Counted from the first letter of the stretch, positions 8,908 to 17,090 are shown. The stretch: 64,000 nucleotides of DNA from Actinoplanes octamycinicus (GCF_014205225.1 NZ_JACHNB010000001.1:8041501-8105500); one strand, 5' to 3'. Translations and numbers: made by a program. The notes: generated by a model not told the origin, from the sequence alone.

Positions 8908-9549
8908 GTGAGAGCGCTGATCGTACGCGGGGGCTGGGCCGGGCACGAGCCGGTCGCCGCCACCGACCTGTTCCGGGGCTTCCTGTCGGACAACGGGTTC
9001 GCGATCCGGGTGGCGGACACCCTGGACGCCTATGCCGAGCCCGGTGACTACCAGCTGATCGTGCAGTGCTGGACCGGCGCACGGTTCACCCCGGAGCAGG
9101 AGAAAGGCCTGGTCGAGCGGGTTCGCGCGGGCGCCGGGTTTGCCGGGTGGCACGGCGGGATCGTGGCGACCGGCTACGAGGCGCCGGACTACCAGTTCAT
9201 GGTGGGCGGGCGGTTCGTCTGCCATCCCGGGGACTTCGTCGACTACACCGTCGAGATCGCCGGGGAGCATCCGATCACCGCCGGGCTGAGCGACTACGCG
9301 GTGCACACCGAGCAGTACTTCATGCACGTCGACCCCACCCTGACCGTGCTGGCGACCACCACCTTCACCGGGGCGCACGGCGCGCCGGAGACCGCCGGGG
9401 CGGTGCTGCCGGTGGCCTGGACGCGGCGGTTCGGGGCCGGGCGGGTCTTCGTGCACACGCTCGGGCACAGCCCGGCCGACCTGCTGGTGCCGCCGACCCG
9501 CACGATGATCGAACGCGGACTGCTGTGGGCCGCCGCGGGTGGCGCCTGA
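8908..9549 (+). CDS. ThuA-like domain protein
   Basis: A 213-residue protein of the ThuA/trehalose-utilisation fold (class I glutamine amidotransferase-like). Features are an RALIVRGGWAGHEP start, a GFAGWHGGI element and the late VFVHTLGHSPADL motif. Family members have been linked to sugar (keto-disaccharide or trehalose) catabolism, but the activity of this one cannot be read. It starts at a GTG nine bases after the membrane protein stop, with GAGG just before. The following gene overlaps or directly abuts its 3-prime end, so the run from 6888 to 10798 is probably one transcript. Confidence 0.8.
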   Translation: MRALIVRGGWAGHEPVAATDLFRGFLSDNGFAIRVADTLDAYAEPGDYQLIVQCWTGARFTPEQEKGLVERVRAGAGFAGWHGGIVATGYEAPDYQFMVGGRFVCHPGDFVDYTVEIAGEHPITAGLSDYAVHTEQYFMHVDPTLTVLATTTFTGAHGAPETAGAVLPVAWTRRFGAGRVFVHTLGHSPADLLVPPTRTMIERGLLWAAAGGA

Positions 9550-10798
9550 CCGCCAGACTGTGCGTGTGGCGCGACGCATCGACAGATTCCCGATCATCTA
9601 TCGCTTCTTCGAGGCGCTGACCCGGGTCACCGGCCGGATGATCACCACCATCCCGCTGGTCTCGGCGTTCCTGCTGGGCCTGGTGGTCAACGAGGTCTCC
9701 GACCCGGGCAAGCGCGACTTCGGCGACGTCTTCACCGGCCTGTACGGCCTGGACCGCGGCCCGATCGTGTGGATCAACATCGTGGCGACCGCCCTGCTGA
9801 TCCTGGTCCCGCTGCTCTACGTCACGCTGCGCGCGGTCACCGGCAACACCTCGCAGGCGGTCCGGCTGTCCCGCCGGCTGCCGGCCTACATCGACCCGGC
9901 GGCCCGCCGGTTCAGCGCCGGCCGGATCGCCTGGGGCAGCCAGCTCGTCCTGCAGAGCTGCCCGAAGATCACCGAGGGCTGGCGGTCGTCAGAGGTGCGG
10001 ATCACCCTGGACCCGACGGTGTTCGCCTTCGCCCGGGAGGACGACGCGGCGGCCTTCGAGCGGTGGCTGGCCGCGACCGACGACGACCGGATCGCTCGCG
10101 GCGAGAAGTTCCGGCTGATGGAGAACCCGGACTCGTTCGTCGACGATCCGGGGCTGCGGCTGCGGGTGCAGGAGACGGCGTACGCCCAGGCGGTCTACGT
10201 GAACCGTGCCGTGACGGCCGACAACGATCAGCGGGAGCGGCTGGTCGGCGAGACCCTGCAGGGACGGCTCCGCTACCCGCACATCTTCGCGCTGCACGCC
10301 ACCGTGGTCACCGCGGACGGCTGGATCCTGCTCACCCACCGCAGCCACAAGGTCGCCTACGAGCCCGGCGCCTGGTCCTGCTCGCTGGAGGAACAGCTGG
10401 CCAAGGACGACCTGAACGCCGCCGACGCCGAGGTGCTGGACCGCTGGGTGTGCCGGGCACTGGTCGAGGAGCTCGGGCTGTCCGCGCACGAGGCCCGGCA
10501 GGCGCAGTCCCGCGCGCTCGCCGTCTTCCTGGAGAGCGAACGCCTCAACATCGGCCTGATCGCCCTGGTCCACCTGCCGCTCGACCGGGAGGAACTGGAA
10601 TCGATCATCGCGCACCGCCCCCGTCAGGACTACGAGTTCCAGGCGTGGGATTTCCTGCGCTGGTCCCAGCTCGCCGCGGAACTGGTCGAGCCGTCCCGCG
10701 CCTACCATTCCAGCGCGGGCCTGCGGATGTTCTTCGCCGGCCTGGTGAAGTTCGGCGTCTTCGGCTTCCACGAGCGCATCGACCGCGCCCTCCGCTGA
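9539..10798 (+). CDS. Membrane-anchored Nudix-like protein
   Basis: A protein of up to 419 residues. Two N-terminal hydrophobic helices (about 34-54 and 77-101) anchor it, and the rest is soluble. Residues around 260-330 resemble a Nudix fold (DGWILLTHRSHK, then GAWSCSLEEQ and RALVEELGL), but the canonical GX5EX7REUXEEXGU box is loose, so hydrolase activity is uncertain. The first in-frame start is a GTG that overlaps the ThuA-like gene; GTG codons at 9560 and 9566 are equally plausible and none has a strong SD. It ends the rightward gene run. Confidence 0.6.
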   Translation: MAPDRQTVRVARRIDRFPIIYRFFEALTRVTGRMITTIPLVSAFLLGLVVNEVSDPGKRDFGDVFTGLYGLDRGPIVWINIVATALLILVPLLYVTLRAVTGNTSQAVRLSRRLPAYIDPAARRFSAGRIAWGSQLVLQSCPKITEGWRSSEVRITLDPTVFAFAREDDAAAFERWLAATDDDRIARGEKFRLMENPDSFVDDPGLRLRVQETAYAQAVYVNRAVTADNDQRERLVGETLQGRLRYPHIFALHATVVTADGWILLTHRSHKVAYEPGAWSCSLEEQLAKDDLNAADAEVLDRWVCRALVEELGLSAHEARQAQSRALAVFLESERLNIGLIALVHLPLDREELESIIAHRPRQDYEFQAWDFLRWSQLAAELVEPSRAYHSSAGLRMFFAGLVKFGVFGFHERIDRALR

Positions 10799-11146
10799 CC
10801 GAGTCCGTTCCCTCCGGCTTCACACCGATTTCCGGTACGCGACCGCGCTGCGCCGCCGCCCTCTGGCTGGCGCCTCAGCCGCGGGTAGGGGTCACCGTTG
10901 CGCAGATGGACTGCGCCCCCAAATACTGCGTATTTCCGGCGCTGGCCGGAGCGGCGATAATCACAGGGCGTCATTTGCGATTTTCGACGCGCCGCCAGTA
11001 GGAGTGCCTACCATCACGTCCAGCGGCGGAAGCTACCCGAGAAAGTGGCGCCGATACCGAGAATGGTGGCCAGTGGGGTGAATTTTTTCCCGCTCGATAC
11101 ATTCGCTGCGCGTGATTGACATGTGGTCGATCCAGGATTGTCCGTC
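10799..11146. other. Intergenic region, no gene seen
   Basis: About 348 bases with no convincing coding frame. It holds ACCGATTTCCGGTACG at 10824-10839, which recurs at 42579-42594. Near the next gene it becomes richer in A and T (GGTGAATTTTTTCCC at about 11077), and TTGACA at about 11116 may be part of a promoter. No good terminator hairpin was found. Confidence 0.4.
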
Positions 11147-11944
11147 ATGAGGCCCTTTCGTAGGACTGCTGACAGCCCGGACTCGCACGTGTCGTGGGCG
11201 GCCGACGTGATCGAGCTGGGTGCCGTGTTCGTCGCTGCCGGCCTGGCACACCTGTTCGTCGGCATGGTCGGTCATCACGCCGACGGGGCGGCCATCCTGG
11301 TCGTCAGCGGTGCCGCCCTGATCGCCGTGATGCTGCTGCACCGCTGGTGGAGTGCCCGGCACCGCACCAAGACCGCCGCCACGCGGGCGCGGGTGGCGGT
11401 GATGCAAGACCTGTTGTCCGTCCCGGCGGGCGACCGCAACCTGTTGCGGCTGCGCACGACGTTGCCGGACCGACCGGGCAGCCTCGCCGCGCTCAGCGGA
11501 CAACTCGCACGCCTGGACGTCAACATCCTCGCCATCCAGGTGCACCCGAACGCCCACAGCGCGGTCGACGACCTGCTGATCGCAGCTCCCCGCGCGGTGA
11601 CTTCCCAGCAGGTCATCGCGGCGGTCGAGGCCGGCGGCGGCACCCGGACCCGGGCGGGTCACGCCGACGCCCACGACCTGGTCGACCCCGCCACCCGCGC
11701 CCTGAGCCTGACCGCACGCGTGCTGCGCGAGCCCACCATGCTGCATCCCGCCCTGCTCAGCCTGCTGTCGGCCGACGCCATGGCGGTCGAGCCCGGCAGC
11801 TTCGACCCGGCCACCACGGCGAAACTGCACGGCCCGGACGGGCAGCCACTGTACGTCTCGCGCCCCGCCCTCGCGTTCACTCCCACGGAACTGTCGCGCG
11901 CCCAGGCCCTGATCAACGTGTGCGCCCAAGCGCGCGTGAAATAG
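11147..11944 (+). CDS. Membrane-anchored ACT-domain protein
   Basis: A 265-residue protein. Two hydrophobic helices (about 20-42 and 46-66) are followed by a cytosolic ACT domain (LRLRTTLPDRPGSLAALSGQ near residues 101-120, then LDVNILAIQVHP). ACT domains bind amino acids and other small ligands, and the DRPG loop is the usual ligand-binding turn. The C-terminal 100 residues have no domain I recognise. A membrane-bound ACT protein without an enzyme or transporter domain is unusual; a sensor or regulatory role is an inference. The ATG at 11147 is preferred over a GTG 24 bases upstream. Confidence 0.7.
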   Translation: MRPFRRTADSPDSHVSWAADVIELGAVFVAAGLAHLFVGMVGHHADGAAILVVSGAALIAVMLLHRWWSARHRTKTAATRARVAVMQDLLSVPAGDRNLLRLRTTLPDRPGSLAALSGQLARLDVNILAIQVHPNAHSAVDDLLIAAPRAVTSQQVIAAVEAGGGTRTRAGHADAHDLVDPATRALSLTARVLREPTMLHPALLSLLSADAMAVEPGSFDPATTAKLHGPDGQPLYVSRPALAFTPTELSRAQALINVCAQARVK

Positions 11945-12290
11945 CCCGGCTTCATCACCGCTGCCGGCGCTCACCCGATTCAGGGCAGCACGAACTGTTC
12001 ATTTCCGTCAGGCAGCCGTCCGGGCTGCTCAGCGGCAGAAACTGTTCTTGGCCGACCGCGCCGGATCCGTCACCCACGACGGGCTTCTCCGGGTGGGTGG
12101 CAGGGCGGCTTTGCGGATGGGCCAGGCCTGGCCCGCGCCGCGCCGATGGTTGCCCTTGGCCTCCAGAAGCTGGCCCTATCACGGCCACACCGTCGATCCG
12201 GCGGCGGTCGAGCAGGCGCTCACCGCCAAGAATGTTTTCGTCGAGGAGACCCGCGCGAACCTTTGTCGAGGCCCCGGGAATCGCCGGCTC
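11945..12290. other. Intergenic region, possible gene remnant
   Basis: About 346 bases between two convergent genes. A plus-strand stretch near 12190-12260 reads protein-like (HTVDPAAVEQALTAKN), but it has no start, domain or clear end, so it may be a gene remnant or chance coding bias. Two loosely similar segments containing AACTGTTC lie at about 11991 and 12039. No other element is seen. Confidence 0.3.
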
Positions 12291-12992
12291 CTAACCGGCC
12301 CCCGCACCATTCGGAGCCAGGTGGGACAGGGCGAAAATCAGCTTGTCCAGAACGCCGGGGAAAGGGGACTCGGTGACCGACGGCAAATGGTCGCGGACCG
12401 CGACCAGGTGGGGGTATTCACCTGGCGGCAGGGACGAATAGGCGCGCCGCAAACCCTCCTCCTCGGCCTGCTGCTGGGCCGGGGTCAGCTCGACCGCGTC
12501 GATCGCGGCCAGGGCGAGGACCGCGTCGATGAAGTCGGCGTAGTGCCGGACCGCCTCGGCCGGCGGGAAACCGGCACTGAGCAGCAAACCGACGCCGATG
12601 TTGTCGCCGCGCAACTCGTTCGGCCCGGTGGTGAAGCGGCTGGCCCGCAGGGTGGCCAGGCGCGGGTGCCGGACGATCGAGTGGTGCACCCGCTCGCCCA
12701 GCTCACGCAGTGACGCCGCCCAGTCCGGCCCCGGATCGAAACCGGACAGGCTCTCGCTGATCAGCCGGTCGGAAATGGCGATCAGCAGGGCGTCCAGGTC
12801 GCGGAAGTAGCGGTAGATCGCGGACGGGTCGGCGCCCAGCTCGACGCCGAGGCGACGCACGGTGAGCGCGTTGCCGCCGGGCGCCTCGATCAGACGCAGC
12901 GCGGCATCGATGATCATGTCCGGTTCGAGGACCACTCCGCTGCGGGTGGGCCGCCGCCGGACCCTCAGGGAACTGCCCCGGGTCGTCGCCAT
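12291..12992 (-). CDS. TetR/AcrR-family regulator
   Basis: A 233-residue one-component repressor. The N-terminal HTH covers about residues 24-72 (ALTVRRLGVELGADPSAIYR, then YFRDLDALL), the classic TetR pattern. The rest is an all-helical ligand-binding domain whose ligand cannot be inferred. It is divergent from the FAD oxidoreductase gene with 80 bp between starts, and GTCAACGCATTGAC sits in that gap. The likely role is repression of itself and the oxidoreductase until a substrate-like effector binds. Confidence 0.85.
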   Translation of the reverse strand: MATTRGSSLRVRRRPTRSGVVLEPDMIIDAALRLIEAPGGNALTVRRLGVELGADPSAIYRYFRDLDALLIAISDRLISESLSGFDPGPDWAASLRELGERVHHSIVRHPRLATLRASRFTTGPNELRGDNIGVGLLLSAGFPPAEAVRHYADFIDAVLALAAIDAVELTPAQQQAEEEGLRRAYSSLPPGEYPHLVAVRDHLPSVTESPFPGVLDKLIFALSHLAPNGAGAG

Positions 12993-13008
12993 CGCTGGAA
13001 CTCCTTAT

Positions 13009-13022
13009 GTCAACGCATTGAC
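13009..13022. promoter_or_regulatory. Candidate TetR operator
   Basis: GTCAACGCATTGAC is an inverted repeat with five-base arms (GTCAA/TTGAC) and a four-base centre. It lies 17 bp upstream of the TetR start and 50 bp upstream of the oxidoreductase start, the right place for a repressor to block both promoters. Confidence 0.55.
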
Positions 13023-13072
13023 CTAAGCATAGCCGGTTCGCTTTCCTAGAGCTCTGACCAGGGAGGATCAGC

Positions 13073-14488
13073 ATGCGGGCGGACACACCGGCCTACGACC
13101 TCGATATTCGCACCGACGAGAAGCGCATCCGTGCGGCTCTCGCCGACGCTGCCCAGACGCCGTTCTGGCTCGAGGATCCCGGTCGGCCCACCCCGCAGTC
13201 GTCCCTGATCGGCACCCTCGACACCGACCTGCTGATCGTCGGCGGTGGTTACTGCGGGTTGTGGACCGCGCTGCAGGCCAAGGAGGCCGACCCGGGCCGC
13301 GACGTGGTGCTGGTCGAGGGCTCGGAGATCGGCTGGGCGGCGAGCGGCCGCAACGGCGGGTTCGTCGACGACAGCCTCACCCACGGCCGGCAGAACGGGC
13401 AGCGGTACTTCGCCGAGGACCTCGACGTCCTGGAGACCCTCGCCCAGGAGAACTTCGCCGGCTTCCGCGACTCGCTGACCAGGCACGACATCGACGCGGA
13501 GTGGGAGGAGGAGGGCTCGCTGGAGGTCGCCACCGAGCGGCACCAGCTGGCCGAGCTGCGTGAGATGCCGGGCCGCTTCTACGACCGGGAGGAGCTGGCC
13601 GGGCTGGTCCGCTCGCCGCTCTACCGGGCCGGCGTCCTGAAGGAGTCCGGTGCCGCGCTGGTCCACCCGGCGAAACTGGCCTGGGGCCTGAAAGCGGCCT
13701 GCCTACGGCTCGGCGTGCGGATCTTCGAGCACACCCCGGTGACCAAGCTCACCGACCGTGGCCGGACGGTCCGGGCCACCACCGGCATGGGCACGATCCG
13801 CGCCCGGCAGGTGGTGCTGGCCACCAACGGTTTCCCGTCGCTGCTGCGCCGCAACCGGTTCCTGACCATCCCGATCTACGACTACGTGCTGATGACCGAG
13901 CCGCTTACGCCGGCTCAGCTCGACGCGATCGGCTGGCACGGCCGGTTCGGCATCGGCGACGCCTCGCGGCAGTTCCACTACTACCGGAAAACCGCCGACA
14001 ACCGCATTCTCTGGGGTGGCTACGACGCGGTCTACCACCGCGGCGGCGGCATCCGGCCGGAGTTCGACCAGCGGCCGGAGACCTTCGCCCGGCTCGCCGA
14101 CCACTTCCTGCGCACCTTCCCGCAGCTGGGCGACATCAAGTTCAGCCACGCCTGGGGCGGCATGATCGACATGTCTACCCAGCTGGCCGCGTTCCAGGGC
14201 CTGGCGATGGGTGACAAGGTCGCCTATGCCGGCGGCTTCACCGGCCTCGGCGTGGCCGCCACCCGATTCGCCGGCACAGTGATGCTGGAACTGCTGGCCG
14301 GCGCCGACACCCCGCGCACCCGGCTCCGGATGGCCACCAAACGCCCGTTACCGATCCCGCCGGAGCCGATCGCCTACCCCGCCGTCCAGGTGATCCGCCG
14401 CGCCATCGCCCGCGCCGACCGCAACGGCGGCCGGGACGGCCTGATCCTCAAGACCGCCAATCTGCTCGGCTTCTCCTTCGATTCCTGA
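13073..14488 (+). CDS. FAD-dependent amine/amino-acid oxidoreductase (DAO family)
   Basis: A 471-residue flavoenzyme. The FAD dinucleotide-binding motif is DLLIVGGGYCGLWTALQAKE (about residues 52-71), and a second FAD contact (SGRNGGFVDD) follows. The C-terminal DAO-family closure is YAGGFTGLGVAATRFAG. The closest familiar relatives are PuuB-type gamma-glutamylputrescine oxidases and sarcosine/glycine oxidases, which oxidise secondary amines with oxygen, giving an aldehyde, amine and peroxide. The extended N-terminus (about 50 residues before the Rossmann fold) is normal for this branch. The divergent TetR gene and palindrome suggest substrate induction. A strong hairpin follows the stop. Confidence 0.85.
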   Translation: MRADTPAYDLDIRTDEKRIRAALADAAQTPFWLEDPGRPTPQSSLIGTLDTDLLIVGGGYCGLWTALQAKEADPGRDVVLVEGSEIGWAASGRNGGFVDDSLTHGRQNGQRYFAEDLDVLETLAQENFAGFRDSLTRHDIDAEWEEEGSLEVATERHQLAELREMPGRFYDREELAGLVRSPLYRAGVLKESGAALVHPAKLAWGLKAACLRLGVRIFEHTPVTKLTDRGRTVRATTGMGTIRARQVVLATNGFPSLLRRNRFLTIPIYDYVLMTEPLTPAQLDAIGWHGRFGIGDASRQFHYYRKTADNRILWGGYDAVYHRGGGIRPEFDQRPETFARLADHFLRTFPQLGDIKFSHAWGGMIDMSTQLAAFQGLAMGDKVAYAGGFTGLGVAATRFAGTVMLELLAGADTPRTRLRMATKRPLPIPPEPIAYPAVQVIRRAIARADRNGGRDGLILKTANLLGFSFDS

Positions 14489-14502
14489 GGTCCGCTTCTC
14501 CA

Positions 14503-14532
14503 GTGACGGCCCGCTGTCCCGCGGGCCGTCAC
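14503..14532. terminator. Bidirectional hairpin terminator
   Basis: GTGACGGCCCGC and GCGGGCCGTCAC form a perfect 12-bp stem around a six-base loop. It sits exactly between the stop codons of two convergent genes (14488 and 14540). There is no long T run, as is common for actinobacterial terminators. Confidence 0.85.
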
Positions 14533-14539
14533 CTCGGCC

Positions 14540-15502
14540 TTACGCGTACGCCTCGGCGACCGCGGCGAACGCCTCCTTCGGCTCCCACCGCTCGTCGCGT
14601 CCGTCGCCGGCGACCCGGACGATCCCGTAACTGGCGAGATCCAGCTCACCGGCGAAGTCGAAGAGCGCGAAGCTGAACACGAACGTGCTGTCCACCCCAC
14701 CGGCATCGAACTCGGCGAGCACCTCCCGCAGGTAGCGCGCCTGCTCCGCCTCGTCGCGGTCATGGTTCCCGGTCAGCCGCAGCGGCGCCCGGGTGACCGG
14801 GTCGTACTCGACGATGTCCAGCGCCTCCGCGCCCCGATCCGCGGCGCCCCGATAGGTGGCGCAGCCGAACTCGGTGATCGCCACCGGCTTGCCCTGCGCG
14901 ACGAGCGTCCGGATACCCTCGGCGAACCGGTCCGCGATCGCCGCCGACCGGTACAGGTCGAGCGACACGATGTCGAAGATCGCCCAGTCCACCTGCTCGA
15001 ACGGCACCGCCGCGTAGGTCACCCGGCCGCCGAACCGCTCCCGCACCAGAGCCACCGCCCGGGCCAGGAATTCGTTGACCCGGGCGCGCACCGTGCCGAG
15101 GTTCGCCCGCATCCCGGCGACCCGCTGCGCCACGTCGTCGCCGGGCAGGAAGTCCCGGTTCATCAGGCTGAGCTCGGCGCCGGTCACGAACACCACCTCG
15201 GCGCCGCGCCGCCGCAGCGCCTCGGCCCGGCCGGCGCACTCGGCGAACAGCGCCAGCATCTCGTCCTCGGTCAGCTCCAGCGGGTAGGGCGAGAACCACA
15301 CCTCCAAGCCCAGGTCGGCGGCGATCGACGCGGCCAGGGTGAGCCGGTCCGGATCGCCGCCCATCACCCGGACCGCGGTGCAGTGCAGCTCGTCCCGGAT
15401 CACCCGCAGGTCGCGCTCGACCGCCGCGCGCGTGAAGCCTGGCCGCCCGAGCTCCTTGCCGATCACCCATCCGGTGTCGTAACTGATCCCGTTCGCACGC
15501 AA
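14540..15502 (-). CDS. Glycoside-hydrolase-like TIM-barrel protein
   Basis: A 320-residue protein with a glycosidase-type barrel pattern. It starts ANGISYDTGW, continues EVWFSPYPLEL and VFVTGAELSLMNRDFLP (a candidate acid/base Glu), and has KPVAITEFGCATYRGAA (a candidate nucleophile Glu in ITEFG). Similar actinobacterial proteins are often loosely named abortive infection proteins, but the sequence looks like a retaining glycosidase. I choose a TTG start at 15502 because AAGGAGG sits five bases before it, although the frame stays open upstream. It is divergent from a TetR gene and shares two operators with it. Substrate unknown. Confidence 0.65.
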   Translation of the reverse strand: MRANGISYDTGWVIGKELGRPGFTRAAVERDLRVIRDELHCTAVRVMGGDPDRLTLAASIAADLGLEVWFSPYPLELTEDEMLALFAECAGRAEALRRRGAEVVFVTGAELSLMNRDFLPGDDVAQRVAGMRANLGTVRARVNEFLARAVALVRERFGGRVTYAAVPFEQVDWAIFDIVSLDLYRSAAIADRFAEGIRTLVAQGKPVAITEFGCATYRGAADRGAEALDIVEYDPVTRAPLRLTGNHDRDEAEQARYLREVLAEFDAGGVDSTFVFSFALFDFAGELDLASYGIVRVAGDGRDERWEPKEAFAAVAEAYA

Positions 15503-15507
15503 GACAA

Positions 15508-15514
15508 CCTCCTT
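15508..15514 (-). promoter_or_regulatory. Strong Shine-Dalgarno fixing a TTG start
   Basis: Read on the minus strand this is AAGGAGG, five bases before TTG-CGT-GCG-AAC. No ATG or GTG is as well placed, so it sets the start of the barrel protein at 15502. Confidence 0.7.
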
Positions 15515-15516
15515 AG

Positions 15517-15531
15517 GGTACGACCAGTACC
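15517..15531. promoter_or_regulatory. TetR operator copy 1
   Basis: GGTACGACCAGTACC has perfect GGTAC/GTACC arms around a five-base centre. It lies immediately upstream of the SD of the minus-strand gene. A second copy is at 15571-15585, 54 bp away centre to centre. Confidence 0.7.
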
Positions 15532-15570
15532 TTAAGCGCACGTCGGCAGCGTGGACAAGTCGCGTGGCAG

Positions 15571-15585
15571 GGTACGATCCGTACC
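15571..15585. promoter_or_regulatory. TetR operator copy 2
   Basis: GGTACGATCCGTACC shares the GGTAC/GTACC arms and the GGTACGA start of copy 1. It lies just before the SD of the TetR gene, so the regulator probably represses its own expression as well as the divergent gene. Confidence 0.7.
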
Positions 15586-15601
15586 GTCAAGGGGGTTGAT
15601 C

Positions 15602-16183
15602 GTGGTGGAACGGGTCCGGCGGCGGGGAGCGGCGCTGGAGGAGGCGATCCTGCAGGCGGCGGCCGAACAGCTGATCGAGTCGGGCTATGCCGGGCTGACC
15701 ATGGACGCGGTGGCCAAGCGGGCCGGCACCAACAAGAACGCGCTCTACCGCCGCTGGCCGGACCGGCTGGCGCTGGGCATCGCCGCCTACCGGCAGATTG
15801 CCCGCACGGTGCCGCCGCCGGACACCGGCGACCTGCGGGAGGACGCGCTGGAGATGCTGCGCCGCGCCAACCGGCACTGGAGCTCGCCGCTCGGCGCGAT
15901 CCTGCGCGAGCTGCTGGCCGCCGCCGGCGGGGCCACCGCGCGGCTCACCGACCAGTCCGCCGACGCGATGGCCGCCCCGTGGCTGATCATCCTGGGCCGG
16001 GCGATCGCCCGCGGCCAGGCCTCACCGGAGGCGCTGCACCCCAGGGTCGCCACGGTCGCGATGGTCCTGCTGCGCAACGAGTTCATCACCCGCGGCACCC
16101 CCACCGCCCCGGACGACGCCCTGGTCGAGATCGTCGACGAGGTCTTCCTGCCACTGATCCGCAACCGCTCCCCCGCTCGCTGA
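15602..16183 (+). CDS. TetR/AcrR-family regulator
   Basis: A 193-residue repressor. The HTH is at about residues 12-60 (YAGLTMDAVAKRAGTNKNAL, then YRRWPDRLAL), and a helical C-terminal ligand domain of the TetR_C type with PWLIILGRAIARGQ follows. The GTG at 15602 is preferred: AAGGGGG lies seven bases upstream and the second GGTAC palindrome ends just before it; an earlier ATG would put that operator inside the gene. It faces the barrel-protein gene, and both promoters lie between paired operators, indicating autoregulation and control of that gene. Confidence 0.85.
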   Translation: MVERVRRRGAALEEAILQAAAEQLIESGYAGLTMDAVAKRAGTNKNALYRRWPDRLALGIAAYRQIARTVPPPDTGDLREDALEMLRRANRHWSSPLGAILRELLAAAGGATARLTDQSADAMAAPWLIILGRAIARGQASPEALHPRVATVAMVLLRNEFITRGTPTAPDDALVEIVDEVFLPLIRNRSPAR

Positions 16184-16375
16184 ACCCCGCACCGTCTGGA
16201 GCCACTCCCCCGGCAGAGGCCGCCCCGGCCCTCACCGCTCCCCGGCCAGGCTTTCGATCCGGGCCGTCTCAGCTGCCATTCGCCGGCCGGTCGGGCGCTC
16301 ACCGGCCGTTGCATCGCGGGCTGTCCGAGCGGGGGTGCTTGCGGGCGTACGCGAGCAAATGGTTGAACGGCGACG

Positions 16376-16402
16376 GACCGCTTCCGTGAGCGGAAAGCGG
16401 TC
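16376..16402 (-). terminator. Hairpin terminator of the DUF998 gene
   Basis: GACCGCTTCCG and CGGAAAGCGGTC pair as an 11-bp stem with one bulged base and a TGAG loop. It lies 10 bases beyond the DUF998 stop codon. No T tract is present. Confidence 0.6.
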
Positions 16403-16412
16403 CAGGTCGCTG

Positions 16413-17090
16413 TCAGACGAGCGCGGCGGCGGGTTTCGGGGCGGCTGCGCGGCGGGCGGTCAGGTGCAGGTGGAGGCCGGCGACGCAGGCCCACACCGGG
16501 AGGGCGAAGACGGAGAGGCGCTCCATGCCGCCGATGCCCAAGAGCGGGCCCTGCTGGGCGATGAACAGGACGCTGCCGATCACGCCCAGTCCGGCGAGCG
16601 TGATGGTGACCGGCCGCAGCGGGGCGAGGAGGGTGCCGCGGGGCACGCACGCGGCGGCGACCAGACCGGCGTTTCCGGCCAGGAAGACGAGCAGGGCGGC
16701 GAGCAGGTGCAGGTTCTCGTTGACGTCCGCGGGGAACGCGCCGGCCAGGCCCAGACCGGTCGCGCCGGCCAGCACGAGCCGCCGGCTCCAGCGGACCGAC
16801 CGGCCGGCGCCCCAGGACCGCCAGGTCAGCACCAGACCGGCCACGAGCAGGGCGGCGGTCAGCACGAAGGCGACGTTCATCGCGTCGTGCCAGGGCGAGC
16901 AGACGTACCGGGGGCGGGTGGTGTCCCAGACCCCACACGTCACGTTGCCCAGGTCGCTGACGTTGTTGGTCATCCAGCTGAAGGCCGGATCGGTCCAGGC
17001 GAGCCCGACGACGAGGTTCGCGATCAGGAAGAGCGGCGCGGCGGCGGCCCAGCAGAGGGCTCCGAGGGTGGTCCGGGAGGTGGTCGGCAT
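16413..17090 (-). CDS. DUF998-family membrane protein
   Basis: A 225-residue integral membrane protein with about six helices. The family features are PLFLIANLVVGL in the first helix, FSWMTNNVSDLGN after it (the common SDLG motif), an external loop with two cysteines (TCGVW and YVCSPWHDAMN), and the FPADVNENLHLLAALLVF stretch. DUF998 proteins have no established function. It lies 72 bp downstream of the F420-dependent pair, so it may belong to that leftward run. A hairpin closes it on the left. Confidence 0.8.
   Translation of the reverse strand: MPTTSRTTLGALCWAAAAPLFLIANLVVGLAWTDPAFSWMTNNVSDLGNVTCGVWDTTRPRYVCSPWHDAMNVAFVLTAALLVAGLVLTWRSWGAGRSVRWSRRLVLAGATGLGLAGAFPADVNENLHLLAALLVFLAGNAGLVAAACVPRGTLLAPLRPVTITLAGLGVIGSVLFIAQQGPLLGIGGMERLSVFALPVWACVAGLHLHLTARRAAAPKPAAALV

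Noticed and set aside
12048..12290. Protein-like stretch before the TetR gene (HTVDPAAVEQALTAKN)
   Set aside because: It has no start with an SD, no recognisable domain and no sensible end, so it is reported only as a possible remnant in the intergenic entry.
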